The notes below the pieces were generated by a model, which saw only the letters and a program-made list of their open reading frames with translations, did no database searches and had not been told where the DNA came from. A stretch of 64,000 bases of DNA from a bacterium. GTDB lineage: Bacteria; Bacillota; Bacilli; Lactobacillales; Streptococcaceae. This document shows, one piece after another, positions 28,846-37,325 of the stretch (positions are counted from its first letter, which is position 1; each line of letters begins with the position of its first letter). The translations under genes were made by a program, and so were the position numbers. Where the stretch lies: positions 1-64,000 of the forward strand of contig CAJNBW010000003.1 in NCBI GenBank assembly GCA_905221105.1, read 5' to 3'.

Positions 28846-28869
28846 ATCCCTTGGCAAAAGCCAAGGGAT
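28846..28869. terminator. Bidirectional terminator
   Basis: ATCCCTTGG CAAAAG CCAAGGGAT, with TTCTTTT on the plus side and TTGTATTTTTT on the minus side. It separates the convergent acyltransferase and esterase genes. Confidence 0.8.
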
Positions 28870-28876
28870 AATTCTT

Positions 28877-29569
28877 TTACTTGATTTTCCATTTTTGAGT
28901 CAACCAGCTGGAAAAAGCTAGGAATCGTTCAGCCACTTGCTCATGATGCCCATAAGAATCAAAGACAAACTGACCATTCGGATAGCGTTTTTGAAGACTG
29001 GTATGGATCTGCTCAGCATAGACTGGTGCTTGAGCCAAGCGATTAGTATGGTGTGCTCCTTCTGTTTGACCATTCTGTAAATACAGCAAACAGTCTATAC
29101 TTTTCACTGTCTCTGCCTTGCAGTAAGTCACAAAATCAGGATACCAAAAGGAACCGCAGATGGAGAAGACACAAGAAACCTTGTCAAAGCTGAAAAGACT
29201 GTATACTGCCACCAAACCACCTAGTGAATAACCTCCGTAGGCAAGGCGTGCTTTATCCAGTCGATAAAGCGACTGCAACTTGTCTAAAAGACCTCCAAAC
29301 AAATGATCATGATAGACAGTTGCCTGACCGCCAAAATCTGGAGCCCCATCTCTCAGAGCAGCTGCCTTCCAAGGAGTGTAGTCGTCTAGACGATTTTTAG
29401 AGGTCAATCCCACTAAAATCACAGATTCGGAAAGGGACGATAGGAAATCCAAGTTTCCATCATTCAATAAAATAGCTGGATAGGTTTGATTGGGATCATA
29501 GGTCGAAGGAAGGCTGACCTTGACTTGAATTCCTTCCCAATCAAACTCATTATTTGTTGATAAAGTCAT
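28877..29569 (-). CDS. Esterase of the Fes/IroE-like alpha/beta hydrolase family
   Basis: 230 residues from the ATG at 29569, which lies 20 bases inside the end of the substrate-binding protein gene. The nucleophile serine is in YGGYSLGGLVAVYS, the acid probably in the region around LLYLQNGQTEG, and the histidine in SYGHHEQVAERF. No signal peptide, so it acts in the cytoplasm. Its place as last gene of a siderophore-type ABC operon suggests it cleaves the imported siderophore to release iron, as Fes and IroE do. Confidence 0.8.
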   Translation of the reverse strand: MTLSTNNEFDWEGIQVKVSLPSTYDPNQTYPAILLNDGNLDFLSSLSESVILVGLTSKNRLDDYTPWKAAALRDGAPDFGGQATVYHDHLFGGLLDKLQSLYRLDKARLAYGGYSLGGLVAVYSLFSFDKVSCVFSICGSFWYPDFVTYCKAETVKSIDCLLYLQNGQTEGAHHTNRLAQAPVYAEQIHTSLQKRYPNGQFVFDSYGHHEQVAERFLAFSSWLTQKWKIK

Positions 29570-30560
29570 TGATTTTCTCAAGGGAATCAATCACTGCTGG
29601 ACCATAATCCATCAACTCATCATAAGAGATGGTCATGATTTTTTGATTCTTAATAGCAGGAACGCTTTCCAAAACAGCATTTGCCTTCATCAACTCTACT
29701 GCTTTTTCATCCAATTTTTTATTGCGGTCGCTGGTTACATAGATAATCAATTCAGGATCCATTGACACGAGATTTTCCAAGGTCAAGCCTGATGTCCCCG
29801 TAACAACGTTTGTATAACCAAGTTGGTTCAGCAAACTTTCTTGCAAAGCAGACTTGTAGGCACCGAAGGTTTCATCATTATAAGCAACCATAATCAAAGC
29901 CTTTTTCTTTTCACCTTGGCTTGCTGGGTTTGCTTTCTTAACAGCATCAATTTTAGTTTGTAATTGGGCTGCGTATTCATTAGCCTTGTTCTGAACATTA
30001 AAAATCATTCCAAGATTTTTAACGTCTTCTACAATATTTCCCAAATCTTGCTGAATTGTTGAGAGAGAAGCTTTTTGAGTATAAACTGGGATTTTGTTTT
30101 CATTCCAAGTGCTAACTGTCCCCAAGGATTTTTCAGAAAACATCATGTTTCGACCCATCACAGCGTCTGGCTCATAAGAAAGGACTGTCTCTTGTGAGAC
30201 TGTTTTTTTATCCCCAATTTGAGGAATAGTCGCAATCGCGTCCTTGTATTTGTCCGTCACAGCATTGTCTGGATTGAGCATGCCAACAATTTTATCCTTC
30301 AACCCTAACTCCAATAAGATTTCAGTGGTTGAAAGATTATTGGTGATAACTTTTTCAGGTGCCTTGTCAAAAACTTGTTCGACTTCATTTCCTTTAGCAT
30401 CATAAGTTTTGACCGTTAGTGGATAAGTCGTCTCTGCGCTTGCCTTTTGACTTGTTTCTGCGCTAGACTGCGTGGTAGCTTTTTCTGTAGTAGTATTGCC
30501 ACAAGCTGCCATGGTTAAGGTAGCTACTGTTACCAGTAAAATACTGAGTGTTTTTTTCAT
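29550..30560 (-). CDS. ABC transporter substrate-binding lipoprotein (iron-siderophore type)
   Basis: 336 residues. Signal peptide with lipobox LTMAACG gives a lipid-anchored Cys20. The mature part starts with a Ser/Thr-rich linker and has the class III (TroA/FepB-like) fold with one long hinge helix; VITNNLSTTEILLELGLKDKIVGM and DPELIIYV are typical motifs. It would deliver a siderophore or haem-like ligand to the permease that follows upstream in the operon. Distinct from PsaA, which lacks the FepB-type motifs. Confidence 0.87.
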   Translation of the reverse strand: MKKTLSILLVTVATLTMAACGNTTTEKATTQSSAETSQKASAETTYPLTVKTYDAKGNEVEQVFDKAPEKVITNNLSTTEILLELGLKDKIVGMLNPDNAVTDKYKDAIATIPQIGDKKTVSQETVLSYEPDAVMGRNMMFSEKSLGTVSTWNENKIPVYTQKASLSTIQQDLGNIVEDVKNLGMIFNVQNKANEYAAQLQTKIDAVKKANPASQGEKKKALIMVAYNDETFGAYKSALQESLLNQLGYTNVVTGTSGLTLENLVSMDPELIIYVTSDRNKKLDEKAVELMKANAVLESVPAIKNQKIMTISYDELMDYGPAVIDSLEKINDFINK

Positions 30561-30579
30561 CTTGTTTTCCTTTTCATTC

Positions 30580-31335
30580 TTATAAATAGTGAATCATAGC
30601 TTGCTGATCCTCGGTCCAAGTCACCTGACTTTGAACTCCGTATACAGTTTGCAATGACTCAGGGGTAATTGTCTCCTTTGGAGTCCCTTGGTAAAGGACT
30701 TCTCCCTCTTTCATCAGATAGAGATAATCCGAATAGCGACAAGCAAGTTGAATATCATGCAGGACAGCTAGAACATTGACCTTGAGCCCCTTCACAATGG
30801 CCAACAAGTCTAGCTGATACTTGATATCCAAGTGATTGGTTGGTTCGTCCAGGAGCAAGAGAGTCGGTTCTTGCGCCAAGGCACGTGCTAATAAGACTCG
30901 CTGTTTCTCTCCCCCTGACAGAGACAAATAGAGACGAGTTTTCTTCTCTAGCATATCCACCTTGACGAGAGCATCTTGAACGAGGGCATAATCTCTTTCC
31001 TTTTCCTTCTGTAAAAAAGAGAGGTGGGGAGTTCTTCCCAGCAAGACGATTTCTTCAACTGTACAATCAAACTGCAGCTGGTTAAACTGGGTCACAACTG
31101 CCATTTGCTTGGCTGTTTCTTTGAGTGACCAATGATCCAGCGGCTTTCCATCTAGGCTTATCAAGCCTTTGTCCGCCTTTTCCTGACGATAGAGGAGTTT
31201 AAGTAGACTGGTTTTTCCACTTCCATTTGGTCCTAATATCGTGTGAAATTGATTCCCTTCAACCTTAAGAGAGACTCCTTTGAGGATTTTTTTCTCTCCT
31301 AGTCCAAAGTGGACATCCTGACAAATCAAGTCCAT
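30580..31335 (-). CDS. FepC/FhuC-type ABC transporter ATP-binding protein
   Basis: 251 residues with Walker A LGPNGSGKT (about 35-43), Q-loop VTQFNQ, signature LSLSGGEKQR, Walker B LLLLDEPTNHLD and H-loop VLHD. The THLD version of Walker B is standard for siderophore and cobalamin importers. It starts one base after the permease stop codon. Confidence 0.92.
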   Translation of the reverse strand: MDLICQDVHFGLGEKKILKGVSLKVEGNQFHTILGPNGSGKTSLLKLLYRQEKADKGLISLDGKPLDHWSLKETAKQMAVVTQFNQLQFDCTVEEIVLLGRTPHLSFLQKEKERDYALVQDALVKVDMLEKKTRLYLSLSGGEKQRVLLARALAQEPTLLLLDEPTNHLDIKYQLDLLAIVKGLKVNVLAVLHDIQLACRYSDYLYLMKEGEVLYQGTPKETITPESLQTVYGVQSQVTWTEDQQAMIHYL

Positions 31336-31336
31336 A

Positions 31337-32383
31337 TCAGACCCTCACCTCCCTTCGCCTACCTCCAACAATGTAGATAAAGAAGGGAGCACCTACTAAG
31401 GCTGTGAAAATACCAATAGGAAGCTCTGCGTTTGGAATGATGATACGAGAGAGTACGTCTGCCCAAATGACAAAGAGGGCACCTAGCAAGGTTGCAACAG
31501 GAAAAAGCCTCTTGTAATTCGTTCCTACTAACCCTCGAGCTAAATGTGGGGTAATCAGACCGACAAATCCAATAATCCCACAGGTTGCCACTAAGACTGC
31601 TGTCAGCACAGCTACCATTGTCACATAAAGATACCAATAAAAGCGTAAGGGAATCCCCAAAGTTAAAGCAGCCTCATCTCCCATCATCATCGCATTGAAA
31701 ACACGATACTGAGTAGAGAAAAATAGAAAGGCTATTCCTACTACTATAGTTGGCAGGACCAAGTCTGCCCAGGTAGTCCCGGCAAGCGAGCCCATAGTCC
31801 AAAACTTAATGGTCATCACACTGTCCGCATTGGCGCCAACTGAGATAATAAAGTTTGAAAAAGCCAGAAAGAGAGCGTTGACCACGGTTCCTGATAAGAT
31901 CAGACTAGAAGTCGTCATCCTTCCCTGCATAGAGGCAATGATGAGGACAGCAATTGTTGCCAAAATAGCTCCAAGAAAAGCTCCAAGGCTAATCATCACT
32001 TTTAAACCAAGAATGATGCTCAAGGTTGCTCCTAGAGTTGCACCCGCAGATATTCCTAAGACATAGGGCTCTGCGATGGGATTGTTCACTGTAGACTGCA
32101 TCACACTACCACACATAGAAAGGCCTGCTCCTACTACCAAACCTAACAATACTCGGGGGAATCTCATGTTCCATACAATGGCAAGAGTAGACTTGGAAAC
32201 CTCTCCTATCTCAAGAGGAAATCCCAACCTGCTCAAAATAATCCGATAGGTATCTCCTAGATCAATCGCAACAGATCCCATAGAAACTGCTAGAAAGAGA
32301 GAAATCCCTAAAATACCTAGCAAAACAACTAAAAGTAACACAAATTGCTGGTCTTGTCGGCTTCCAGAAAATTTGGAAAGCAT
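31337..32383 (-). CDS. FecCD-family ABC transporter permease
   Basis: 348 residues with about ten helices, of the BtuC/FecCD family. Family motifs include RFPRVLLGLVVGAGLSMCGSVMQ, NPIAEPYVLGISAGA and the coupling region GFVGLITPHLAR. Only one permease gene is present, so it acts as a homodimer, unlike the pneumococcal pia and piu systems that have two. AAAGGAGG precedes the ATG. First gene of the permease-ATPase-lipoprotein-esterase operon. Confidence 0.92.
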   Translation of the reverse strand: MLSKFSGSRQDQQFVLLLVVLLGILGISLFLAVSMGSVAIDLGDTYRIILSRLGFPLEIGEVSKSTLAIVWNMRFPRVLLGLVVGAGLSMCGSVMQSTVNNPIAEPYVLGISAGATLGATLSIILGLKVMISLGAFLGAILATIAVLIIASMQGRMTTSSLILSGTVVNALFLAFSNFIISVGANADSVMTIKFWTMGSLAGTTWADLVLPTIVVGIAFLFFSTQYRVFNAMMMGDEAALTLGIPLRFYWYLYVTMVAVLTAVLVATCGIIGFVGLITPHLARGLVGTNYKRLFPVATLLGALFVIWADVLSRIIIPNAELPIGIFTALVGAPFFIYIVGGRRREVRV

Positions 32384-32493
32384 GCAAACCTCCTTTGATA
32401 GAATCTTAAAAATTTAGAAAATTCTCATGAAAAGTATACCATATTTTCAACAATGGAACAAGATGAGAACGAATGAATATAGTTGGTTTTATT

Positions 32494-32615
32494 GTGCTAG
32501 GAACCGTAAGTAAAGATAATACTTGAGTATATAGAGGTAAGGTGACAACGTAAAAAGCCCTCTGAAGTCAGAGAGCTGATTTGAGCTCGGGCTAAAATCC
32601 TAGTGAAACAAAAAG
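32494..32615 (+). repeat. Direct repeat R1, left of cadD
   Basis: Begins GTGCTAGGAACCGTAAG and contains a hairpin core (AGCCCTCTGAAGTCAGAGAGCT) and CTAAAATCC. It shares most of about 110 bases with R3 at 33775-33881, in the same orientation, and its right half with R2 at 33532-33590. Not BOX; identity unknown. Confidence 0.75.
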
Positions 32616-32617
32616 AT

Positions 32618-33229
32618 CTACACGATCAGAAAAGTCTCTATCGTGCCATTTTCATACATGATGTATAGTCCAAGTAGAATGAATACTAAGGGCACAATGA
32701 TTCGCTCGTATTTTTCAATTGTCTCGAATATTAACGGAATAGAGGATAACACCCGACTAATCTCGCATAAGATAATTATGCCGATTACAAACACAAGCAA
32801 GGCCACGAGGGTCTGTGACCAATCTAACGAAGCAAAATAAGGTATATAGATACCTAAATTATCTCCGCCAGACGCAATTGTTAGCAATGTAACTGTCCAA
32901 AACAGTTGATTTGCCTTGCTTTGTTCTAATCTTTCAATAATTTCTTCCTCTTCTTCCTCACCTTCTCCAACAATTGCAAAGCGAATCCCTAAATAGATAG
33001 GGATTAAACCAAGCAATCCAACCATCCATTCTTCAGGCACGAAATTAACGACATAAGCAGCAACTAAACTCGCCCCTACAAGTAAGCCTGTGCCTAGATA
33101 TTGCCCCGCATAAATATGCCATTTTTGTTTATTCTGTGATAGCTGTGCAAATAAAATAAATAAAATAATTAAATAATCGATACTGGTGGAAATATAAACA
33201 CCAATAGCAGATATGATTGTCTGTCCCAT
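32618..33229 (-). CDS. cadD: CadD-family cadmium resistance transporter
   Basis: 203 residues with five to six transmembrane helices and a cytoplasmic acidic loop (EGEEEEEEIIERLEQ, about 91-105) rich in Glu. The pattern IGVYISTSIDYLIILFILFAQLS and ASGGDNLGIYIPYFA is typical of CadD, which gives cadmium resistance in Gram-positive bacteria. ACAGGAGG precedes the ATG. A short cysteine-containing ORF and a palindromic operator lie just upstream, and direct repeats flank the unit. Confidence 0.9.
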   Translation of the reverse strand: MGQTIISAIGVYISTSIDYLIILFILFAQLSQNKQKWHIYAGQYLGTGLLVGASLVAAYVVNFVPEEWMVGLLGLIPIYLGIRFAIVGEGEEEEEEIIERLEQSKANQLFWTVTLLTIASGGDNLGIYIPYFASLDWSQTLVALLVFVIGIIILCEISRVLSSIPLIFETIEKYERIIVPLVFILLGLYIMYENGTIETFLIV

Positions 33230-33259
33230 AAAAAACCTCCTGTATTGGTCAGTAATAAA

Positions 33260-33334
33260 TCAGCAGATTTTAGGAGAGCACAGACACATTAATTTAGCTA
33301 TCGCTAGTGGGTAATGTCGAACATAGGAAAGCAT
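33260..33334 (-). CDS. Predicted 24-residue cysteine-containing leader peptide of cadD
   Basis: An ATG at 33334 has a near-perfect ribosome site, GAGGAGG, six bases upstream. The 24-residue frame starts MLSYVRHY and ends CLCSPKIC, with three cysteines in the last eight residues, and stops 30 bases before the cadD ATG. A CTCCT inside its last codons can pair with the AGGAG of the cadD ribosome site, so translation of the leader could expose or hide cadD. A leader that senses cadmium or cysteine supply is inferred; the ORF and its ribosome site are seen directly. Confidence 0.6.
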   Translation of the reverse strand: MLSYVRHYPLAIAKLMCLCSPKIC

Positions 33335-33398
33335 TTTACTCCTCCTCAAAACGTAGTTACAAAGTAATTTCTAACTGGAATTCGGTGACTACTTCCAT

Positions 33399-33434
33399 GT
33401 AAAGTATAACATACTATACTTTACTTCGTAAAGT
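33399..33434 (-). promoter_or_regulatory. Palindromic operator upstream of the cadD leader
   Basis: GTAAAGTATA (33399-33408) and TATACTTTAC (33415-33424) are perfect 10-base inverted arms six bases apart. The second arm overlaps another inverted pair, ACTTTAC (33418-33424) and GTAAAGT (33428-33434). Three half-sites in a row containing TATACT/TATAGT -10-like hexamers look like a repressor site over the promoter. The repressor is not in the window. Confidence 0.65.
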
Positions 33435-33487
33435 GTGGGCTCTCCGAGTAGCTACGCACCCTTATGGTGTAATTAGCTGATACCATT

Positions 33488-33530
33488 TGAGGTTTTTGTA
33501 GTCTCCAAAATTGTGACCGATAAAACCTCA
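33488..33530 (+). repeat. Inverted repeat upstream of cadD
   Basis: TGAGGTTTT (33488-33496) and AAAACCTCA (33522-33530) are nine-base inverted arms followed by ATAAAAAA. Function unknown; it could be a terminator of an unseen transcript. Confidence 0.45.
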
Positions 33531-33531
33531 A

Positions 33532-33590
33532 TAAAAAAGCCCTCTGAAGTCAGAGAGCTGATTTGAGCCCGTGCTAAAATCCTAGTGAAA
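33532..33590 (+). repeat. Partial repeat R2
   Basis: Matches the right half of R1: AAAAAGCCCTCTGAAGTCAGAGAGCTGATTTGAG (split here only for description) through CTAAAATCCTAGTGAAA. Same orientation as R1 and R3. Confidence 0.7.
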
Positions 33591-33774
33591 AAGATGAAAC
33601 TCCTTGTGTTCATCGAACACTGTGTCCTTTCCCTATTTTCATACGGATTTCTTACACCCTTGGCATCATGTTTCTTGCTTATAGACTAGGCGACGAGACG
33701 AAGATTGTACAAAATTTTTAGTGAAACAAAAAAATCTCCCTGAAGGGAGAAGATCTGGTTTATTTTACCTTACA

Positions 33775-33881
33775 GTGCTAGGAAACGTAACCGAAGATTA
33801 TACTTGAGTATATCGAGGTAAGGCGACAACATAAAAAGCCCTCTGAAGTCAGAGAGCTAACTTGAGCTCTGTCTAAAATCC
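33775..33881 (+). repeat. Direct repeat R3, right of cadD
   Basis: Begins GTGCTAGGAAACGTAAC and runs through ACTTGAGTATATCGAGGTAA, the same hairpin core and CTAAAATCC. By eye it agrees with R1 at well over 80 percent of positions. Bases 33591-33774 between R2 and R3 hold no gene; a CTCCCTGAAGGGAG hairpin lies at about 33736-33750. Confidence 0.75.
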
Positions 33882-33888
33882 ATACAAA

Positions 33889-33914
33889 AAAGCTACCCAA
33901 TTTTGAGTAGCTTC
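33889..33914 (-). terminator. Terminator facing rpsO
   Basis: AGCTAC / GTAGCT arms (33891-33912) with a T6 tail on the minus strand; likely the rpsO terminator, about 130 bases after its stop. Confidence 0.65.
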
Positions 33915-34045
33915 ATTATCAAGATATGCTCAATTGAACACGGCCTAAGCACTTGGCAAAAAAGATAAAATCTCCTAGAAACTGAAGTTTCTTCGTCAAT
34001 TTTCCTATTTTTGCTTTGTGCTTTTGACGGCCTTTGTATCTTGAA

Positions 34046-34315
34046 TTAGCGACGAAGTCCTAGAGAGTTGATCAACTCACGGTAACGGTTAACGTCGTTT
34101 TTACGCAAGTATGCAAGCAAGTTACGACGGCGACCGATTTTCTTCATCAATCCACGGTAAGTAGCGTGGTCTTTTTTGTGTTGTTTGATGTGTTCGTTAA
34201 GGTGGTTGATTTCCCATGTAAGGACAGCAACTTGAACCTCTACTGAACCTGTATCACCTTCGTGACGTGCATATTGTGCGATGATTTCATTTTTTTTCTC
34301 TTTTGAGATTGCCAT
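34046..34315 (-). CDS. rpsO: 30S ribosomal protein S15
   Basis: 89 residues, full length for S15, which binds the central domain of 16S rRNA and helps assemble the 30S platform. Typical motifs [27 protein letters not shown] (here [13 protein letters not shown]) and [27 protein letters not shown] precedes the ATG. Transcribed alone. Confidence 0.98.
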   Translation of the reverse strand: MAISKEKKNEIIAQYARHEGDTGSVEVQVAVLTWEINHLNEHIKQHKKDHATYRGLMKKIGRRRNLLAYLRKNDVNRYRELINSLGLRR

Positions 34316-34405
34316 GATGTTTCTCCTTTTTATTTGGCTTCATCCGAGTGACAGGTTGGCATGCCTGCAACCAAGAAGAAGTTATTTGTCTTTACGACAT
34401 TCCCT

Positions 34406-34434
34406 ATTCTACCAATAACTAACTTCTTTGTCAA
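34406..34434 (-). promoter_or_regulatory. rpsO promoter
   Basis: Minus strand TTGACA (34429-34434), 17-base spacer, TAGAAT (34406-34411). The leader of about 85 bases includes paired GGTTGCAGGCATGCCAACC, a possible S15 feedback site. Confidence 0.75.
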
Positions 34435-34521
34435 CAGATTTACTTTCTTGTTTTAAACATGCTATAATAATCATAGCAAGAAATCTAAGTTGTCTGTTTT
34501 TTTTTAAACGAGGTGATTATC

Positions 34522-34896
34522 ATGCCTAGATTCTATTCCCATCTCCCCTACTATTTGGTCATCTTTTTCTTTTACTGGCCACTTTATGAGTTGTTACCAC
34601 TAATCATTTCTGACCCCCTTTTTCTCAAGAGTCTCTACGTAAATAATATTCTCTTCTATACACCTCTAGTGATCTTCATTGTGTCGTTACTATATAGCTA
34701 CAGATTCTATTTTTCAATTTGGTGGTTACTTACTATTGGTTTGCTCTTTGGCTTTACTATCATAACTTTTGGTGAGTTTATACTCATTTACTTGCTAATC
34801 TATGAAACCTTGGCTCTGATGGGCACGGCTTCCGGTATTGGTATCAAGCATATTCTACAAAAAATGAAAAACAAAAAACTTTCACAAAATCCTTGA
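34522..34896 (+). CDS. Small four-helix membrane protein
   Basis: 124 residues from the ATG at 34522 behind CGAGGTGA; a GTG three codons upstream overlaps the ribosome site and is less likely. About four transmembrane helices, with a basic C-terminus (KHILQKMKNKKLSQNP). It vaguely resembles Msa-type membrane proteins; no function can be stated. An extended -10 (TGC then TATAAT, 34463-34468) lies upstream. Confidence 0.7.
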   Translation: MPRFYSHLPYYLVIFFFYWPLYELLPLIISDPLFLKSLYVNNILFYTPLVIFIVSLLYSYRFYFSIWWLLTIGLLFGFTIITFGEFILIYLLIYETLALMGTASGIGIKHILQKMKNKKLSQNP

Positions 34897-34920
34897 AAAA
34901 TCTCACAATCATGCTATAAT
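34893..34920 (+). promoter_or_regulatory. thrS promoter
   Basis: TTGAAA (34893-34898), 16-base spacer, extended -10 TGC TATAAT (34915-34920). The -35 box overlaps the last codons of the preceding membrane protein gene. Confidence 0.75.
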
Positions 34921-34926
34921 AATCCA

Positions 34927-35140
34927 TAGAGACAAGTCATTTAGTCCCTTTCTACTAGAGAGTGCGTGGTTGCTGGAAACGCATAGGAGGCCTAAACTGA
35001 TACTACTCGTGAGTTTTTTATGAAAACATAAAACGGTGGCCACGTTAGAGCCAATCAGAGGTGTCCCTCTTTTTTGAGGAACATAAATGAAGGTGGAACC
35101 ACGTTGCGACGTCCTTTCGAGGATGTCGCTTTTTGTTTTT
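34927..35140 (+). promoter_or_regulatory. T-box riboswitch of thrS
   Basis: Leader with stem I (from AGAGACAAG to CTCGTGAG; AGAG near the base), a specifier loop reading GATACTAC with a threonine ACU codon, the T-box AAGGTGGAACCACG (35090-35103), and a terminator GCGACGTCC...GGATGTCGC with T tail (35106-35140). Uncharged tRNA-Thr binding the specifier and the T-box UGGA-type bulge would favour the antiterminator and raise thrS expression when threonine is scarce. Confidence 0.93.
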
Positions 35141-35218
35141 CTAGCTTTCTCAATCCTCTGTCCCTATTTTTAAAATAGGACTAACACATTCGTCAATAAT
35201 ATAAGTAAGGAGAACATC

Positions 35219-37162
35219 ATGATTAACATTACTTTCCCAGATGGCGCTGTTCGTGAATTCGAATCTGGCGTTACAACTTTTGAAATTGCCCAATCTATCA
35301 GCAATTCCCTAGCTAAAAAAGCCTTGGCTGGTAAATTCAACGGCAAACTCATCGACACTACTCGTGCTATCACTGAAGATGGAAGCATCGAAATCGTGAC
35401 CCCTGATCACGAAGATGCCCTTCCAATCTTGCGTCACTCAGCTGCTCACTTGTTCGCCCAAGCAGCTCGTCGTCTTTTCCCAGACATTCACTTGGGAGTT
35501 GGTCCAGCCATCGAAGATGGTTTCTACTACGATACTGACAATACAGCTGGTCAAATCTCTAACGAAGACCTTCCTCGTATCGAAGAAGAAATGCAAAAAA
35601 TTGTCAAAGAAAACTTCCCATCAATCCGTGAAGAAGTTACTAAAGACGAGGCTCGTGAAATCTTCAAGAACGACCCTTATAAGCTGGAATTGATTGAAGA
35701 ACACTCTGAAGACGAAGGTGGTTTGACCATCTACCGTCAAGGCGAATATGTAGACCTCTGCCGTGGACCTCACGTCCCATCAACAGGCCGTATCCAAATC
35801 TTCCACCTTCTCCATGTAGCAGGTGCTTACTGGCGCGGAAATAGCGACAACGCTATGATGCAACGTATCTACGGGACAGCTTGGTTTGACAAGAAAGACT
35901 TGAAAAACTACCTTCAAATGCGTGAAGAAGCTAAGGAACGTGACCACCGTAAACTTGGTAAAGAGCTTGATTTGTTCATGATTTCTCAAGAAGTCGGTCA
36001 AGGACTTCCATTCTGGTTGCCAAACGGTGCAACTATCCGTCGTGAATTGGAACGCTACATTGTCGACAAGGAGTTGGCTTCTGGCTACCAACACGTCTAC
36101 ACTCCACCACTTGCGTCTGTTGAGCTTTACAAGACTTCTGGTCACTGGGATCATTACCAAGAAGACATGTTCCCAACTATGGACATGGGTGACGGGGAAG
36201 AATTCGTCCTTCGTCCAATGAACTGCCCACACCACATCCAAGTCTTCAAACACCATGTTCACTCATACCGCGAATTGCCAATCCGTATCGCTGAAATCGG
36301 TATGATGCACCGTTACGAAAAATCTGGTTCCCTCACTGGTCTTCAACGTGTGCGTGAAATGTCTCTCAACGACGGACACCTCTTTGTTACTCCTGAACAA
36401 ATCCAAGAAGAATTCCAACGTGCCCTTCAGTTGATTATCGATGTTTATGAAGACTTCAACTTGACTGAATACCGCTTCCGTCTCTCTCTTCGTGACCCTC
36501 AAGATACTCACAAGTACTTTGACAACGATGAGATGTGGGAAAATGCACAAACCATGCTTCGTGCAGCCCTTGATGAAATGGGTGTTGACTACTTTGAAGC
36601 TGAGGGCGAAGCAGCCTTCTACGGACCAAAATTGGATATCCAAGTTAAGACTGCCCTTGGTAAAGAAGAAACCCTTTCTACTATCCAGCTCGACTTCTTG
36701 CTTCCAGAACGCTTCGACCTTAAATACATCGGAGCTGATGGTGAAGAACACCGTCCAGTTATGATCCACCGTGGGGTTATCTCAACTATGGAACGCTTCA
36801 CAGCTATCTTGATTGAGAACTACAAGGGTGCCTTCCCAACATGGCTTGCACCACACCAAGTAACCCTCATCCCAGTTTCTAACGAAAAACACGTAGACTA
36901 CGCTTGGGAAGTTGCTAAAAAACTTCGTGACCGTGGTGTCCGTGCAGACGTAGATGAGCGCAATGAAAAAATGCAATTCAAGATCCGTGCTTCACAAACA
37001 AGCAAGATCCCTTACCAATTGATTGTTGGAGATAAGGAAATGGAAGACGGAACTGTCAACGTTCGTCGTTATGGCCAAAAAGAAACACAAACTGTCTCAG
37101 TTGATGACTTTGTTCAAGCTATCCTAGCTGATATCGCCAACAAATCACGCGTTGAGAAATAA
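35219..37162 (+). CDS. thrS: Threonyl-tRNA synthetase
   Basis: Class II synthetase of 647 residues. TGS domain (1-61), editing domain (about 65-225) with the HxxxH in [10 protein letters not shown] and a CRGPHV motif, the catalytic core with zinc-binding [13 protein letters not shown], motif 2 ([20 protein letters not shown]) and motif 3, and a C-terminal anticodon-binding domain. AAGGAGAAC precedes the ATG. Controlled by the T-box upstream and ended by a hairpin at 37201-37228. Codon use is strongly biased as in highly expressed genes. Confidence 0.98.
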   Translation: MINITFPDGAVREFESGVTTFEIAQSISNSLAKKALAGKFNGKLIDTTRAITEDGSIEIVTPDHEDALPILRHSAAHLFAQAARRLFPDIHLGVGPAIEDGFYYDTDNTAGQISNEDLPRIEEEMQKIVKENFPSIREEVTKDEAREIFKNDPYKLELIEEHSEDEGGLTIYRQGEYVDLCRGPHVPSTGRIQIFHLLHVAGAYWRGNSDNAMMQRIYGTAWFDKKDLKNYLQMREEAKERDHRKLGKELDLFMISQEVGQGLPFWLPNGATIRRELERYIVDKELASGYQHVYTPPLASVELYKTSGHWDHYQEDMFPTMDMGDGEEFVLRPMNCPHHIQVFKHHVHSYRELPIRIAEIGMMHRYEKSGSLTGLQRVREMSLNDGHLFVTPEQIQEEFQRALQLIIDVYEDFNLTEYRFRLSLRDPQDTHKYFDNDEMWENAQTMLRAALDEMGVDYFEAEGEAAFYGPKLDIQVKTALGKEETLSTIQLDFLLPERFDLKYIGADGEEHRPVMIHRGVISTMERFTAILIENYKGAFPTWLAPHQVTLIPVSNEKHVDYAWEVAKKLRDRGVRADVDERNEKMQFKIRASQTSKIPYQLIVGDKEMEDGTVNVRRYGQKETQTVSVDDFVQAILADIANKSRVEK

Positions 37163-37200
37163 GAGATAAAACCTGGGATAAAATCCTAGCTACCTAAAAA

Positions 37201-37229
37201 GCAACAACTATTTCAGCTGTTGCTTTTTA
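37201..37229 (+). terminator. Terminator of thrS
   Basis: GCAACA / TGTTGC arms preceded by A5 and followed by TTTTT; 38 bases after the stop. Confidence 0.8.
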
Positions 37230-37325
37230 TATTTTATTTAACCTGAGCTAGTAGTGATTGGTCAAACCACCACAAATGATATCCTCCCAAGATTTGCTTT
37301 CATGAGTTGGATAAGGTCAATATCC

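Noticed and set aside
35780..36769. Long antisense open frames opposite thrS
   Set aside because: thrS is a highly expressed gene with biased codons, which leaves few stops on the other strand. No ribosome sites or domains in the antisense frames.
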